A stretch of DNA of 7,010 nt, from assembly GCA_028705785.1 (NCBI GenBank), contig JAQWCT010000141.1, positions 1 through 7,010 on the forward strand, written 5' to 3'. The position numbers and the translations under genes were made by a program. This document shows, piece after piece, positions 6,441-7,010 of this stretch. This DNA comes from Sulfurospirillaceae bacterium. Lineage in GTDB: Bacteria; Campylobacterota; Campylobacteria; Campylobacterales; Sulfurospirillaceae. The notes below the pieces were generated by a model. That model searched no databases. It worked only from the letters and a program-made list of their open reading frames with translations, and was not told the DNA's origin. Within the stretch, counting starts at the first letter, position 1. Every line of letters starts with the position of its first letter.

Positions 6441-7010
6441 ATGGATTTTAACAGTCTCAAAGATTGTGTTGTGTTATATGTTGAAGATGAAAAATCAGTA
6501 CAAACGCAAACGCAAATGATTTTAAAAGATTTTGTCAAAGAGGTGTATTTGGCATCTAGCGGCGAAGAGGGCATCAAAATAGCACTTGAAAAAAAGGTAG
6601 ATATTATAGTTACAGACATCTTGATGCCAGGGATGAATGGGATAGAGATGCTTAAGAAAATAAAAAATGAGCATGGGTTAAAAATCCCTGCTATTATTAC
6701 AACTGCATTTACAGAGACAGAATATCTCATTGATGCCATTACCCTTAAAGTGGATGGATTTATCATGAAGCCTATTAATGTCAAGGATTTGATTAGCAAT
6801 ATATACACGATAATGCTTCCTAAAATGCATACACAGCAGATGCAAGGATGCTCTTTTATCGTAGAGGGTATAGCAGCACTCATCGGTGGTAAAAAGATAG
6901 AAATTCTAAAATACATCATTAACCAAGAAGGACCTGCACCCAAGTTCCCGTTCCCGGCAATTCAGGGTATGAACGATTTCGGCGAACATGCCTGGCATGG
7001 TCCCTCACCC
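6441..7010 (+). CDS. Response regulator, incomplete at window end; last ~26 codons suspect
   Basis: The ATG at 6441 follows a near-perfect AGGAGG (6426-6431), and the frame stays open for 190 codons to the window end. Residues about 8-125 form a complete receiver domain: E15-D16 metal pocket, phospho-acceptor D59 in VTDILMPGMNG, switch T88, and K110-P111. After it, GIAALIGGKKIEILKYIIN (143-161) resembles the start of the C-terminal region of a Campylobacterota regulator group that, from memory, continues into a helix-turn-helix. Here the sequence instead becomes Pro/Gly/Phe-rich (EGPAPKFPFPAIQGMNDFG...) from about residue 163, coinciding with a jump in GC content. The true C-terminus is probably displaced or missing. 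It is the likely output partner of the kinase 30 bases upstream; an output as a DNA-binding regulator cannot be confirmed. Confidence 0.85.
   Translation, partial: MDFNSLKDCVVLYVEDEKSVQTQTQMILKDFVKEVYLASSGEEGIKIALEKKVDIIVTDILMPGMNGIEMLKKIKNEHGLKIPAIITTAFTETEYLIDAITLKVDGFIMKPINVKDLISNIYTIMLPKMHTQQMQGCSFIVEGIAALIGGKKIEILKYIINQEGPAPKFPFPAIQGMNDFGEHAWHGPSP
6931..7010. other. GC-rich terminal segment of probable foreign or chimeric origin
   Basis: These 80 bases contain 47 G/C (about 59%), while the preceding genes are mostly near 35-40% or lower. Codon choice changes at the same point to CCC, CCG, GGC and GCC codons that are rare in the rest of the window. The segment contains the short dyad CATGCC-T-GGCATG (6987-6999). 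No transposase or known element end is recognised. Confidence 0.55.

Noticed and set aside
6347..6943. Long open frame (198 codons) on the minus strand
   Set aside because: It lies opposite the end of the kinase and the response regulator, both of which have clear motifs and ribosome binding sites; it matches no family I recognise.
6987..6999. CATGCC-T-GGCATG dyad as a mobile-element inverted-repeat end
   Set aside because: The arms are only six bases around a single-base centre, and no transposase or partner end is in view.

Overview
The window reads as a low-GC Gram-negative chromosome of Campylobacterota (Epsilonproteobacteria) type, most like Sulfurospirillum or a close relative. The genus is an inference from protein style: a kinase H-box of the form HQWRQPLN, a response regulator with the tail segment LIGGKKIEILKYIIN, and Campylobacter-like promoter layout. 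It was not checked by database search. Coding density is high, and no gene-free stretch exceeds about 130 bases.

Layout: (1) 1-476 (+) is the C-terminal part of an MFS exporter-like protein. (2) 487-2079 (+), 10 bases downstream, is a membrane-bound HD-GYP protein with all expected metal ligands, so a probable c-di-GMP phosphodiesterase with a periplasmic sensor domain. (3) 2137-2463 and 2525-2866 (+) are two tandem paralogous small secreted proteins with Tyr-rich tails. Each has its own promoter with a matching TTCACAA element, and the pair ends at a strong terminator. (4) 2888-3529 (-) is a SAM-dependent methyltransferase with an N-terminal CxxC/CxxC zinc-ribbon-like motif. It converges on the small genes, and its stop codon lies inside their terminator stem. 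(5) From a divergent intergenic region, 3656-4819, 4812-6410 and 6441 to the window end (+) form an operon: a periplasmic ligand-binding protein of the branched-chain amino-acid family, a membrane histidine kinase whose start overlaps the previous stop by 8 bases, and a response regulator.

The last operon looks like a three-component sensory system in which a LivK-like binding protein serves a kinase rather than an ABC transporter, since no permease or ATPase gene is visible. With the HD-GYP protein, the window is dominated by signal transduction.

Two signals are not explained by the genes. The palindrome TTACATGTAA occurs four times exactly, always inside coding sequence and in three different genes, far above chance. 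The last ~80 bases switch abruptly to about 59% GC, and there the response regulator loses resemblance to its family, which suggests a foreign insertion or a chimeric contig end.
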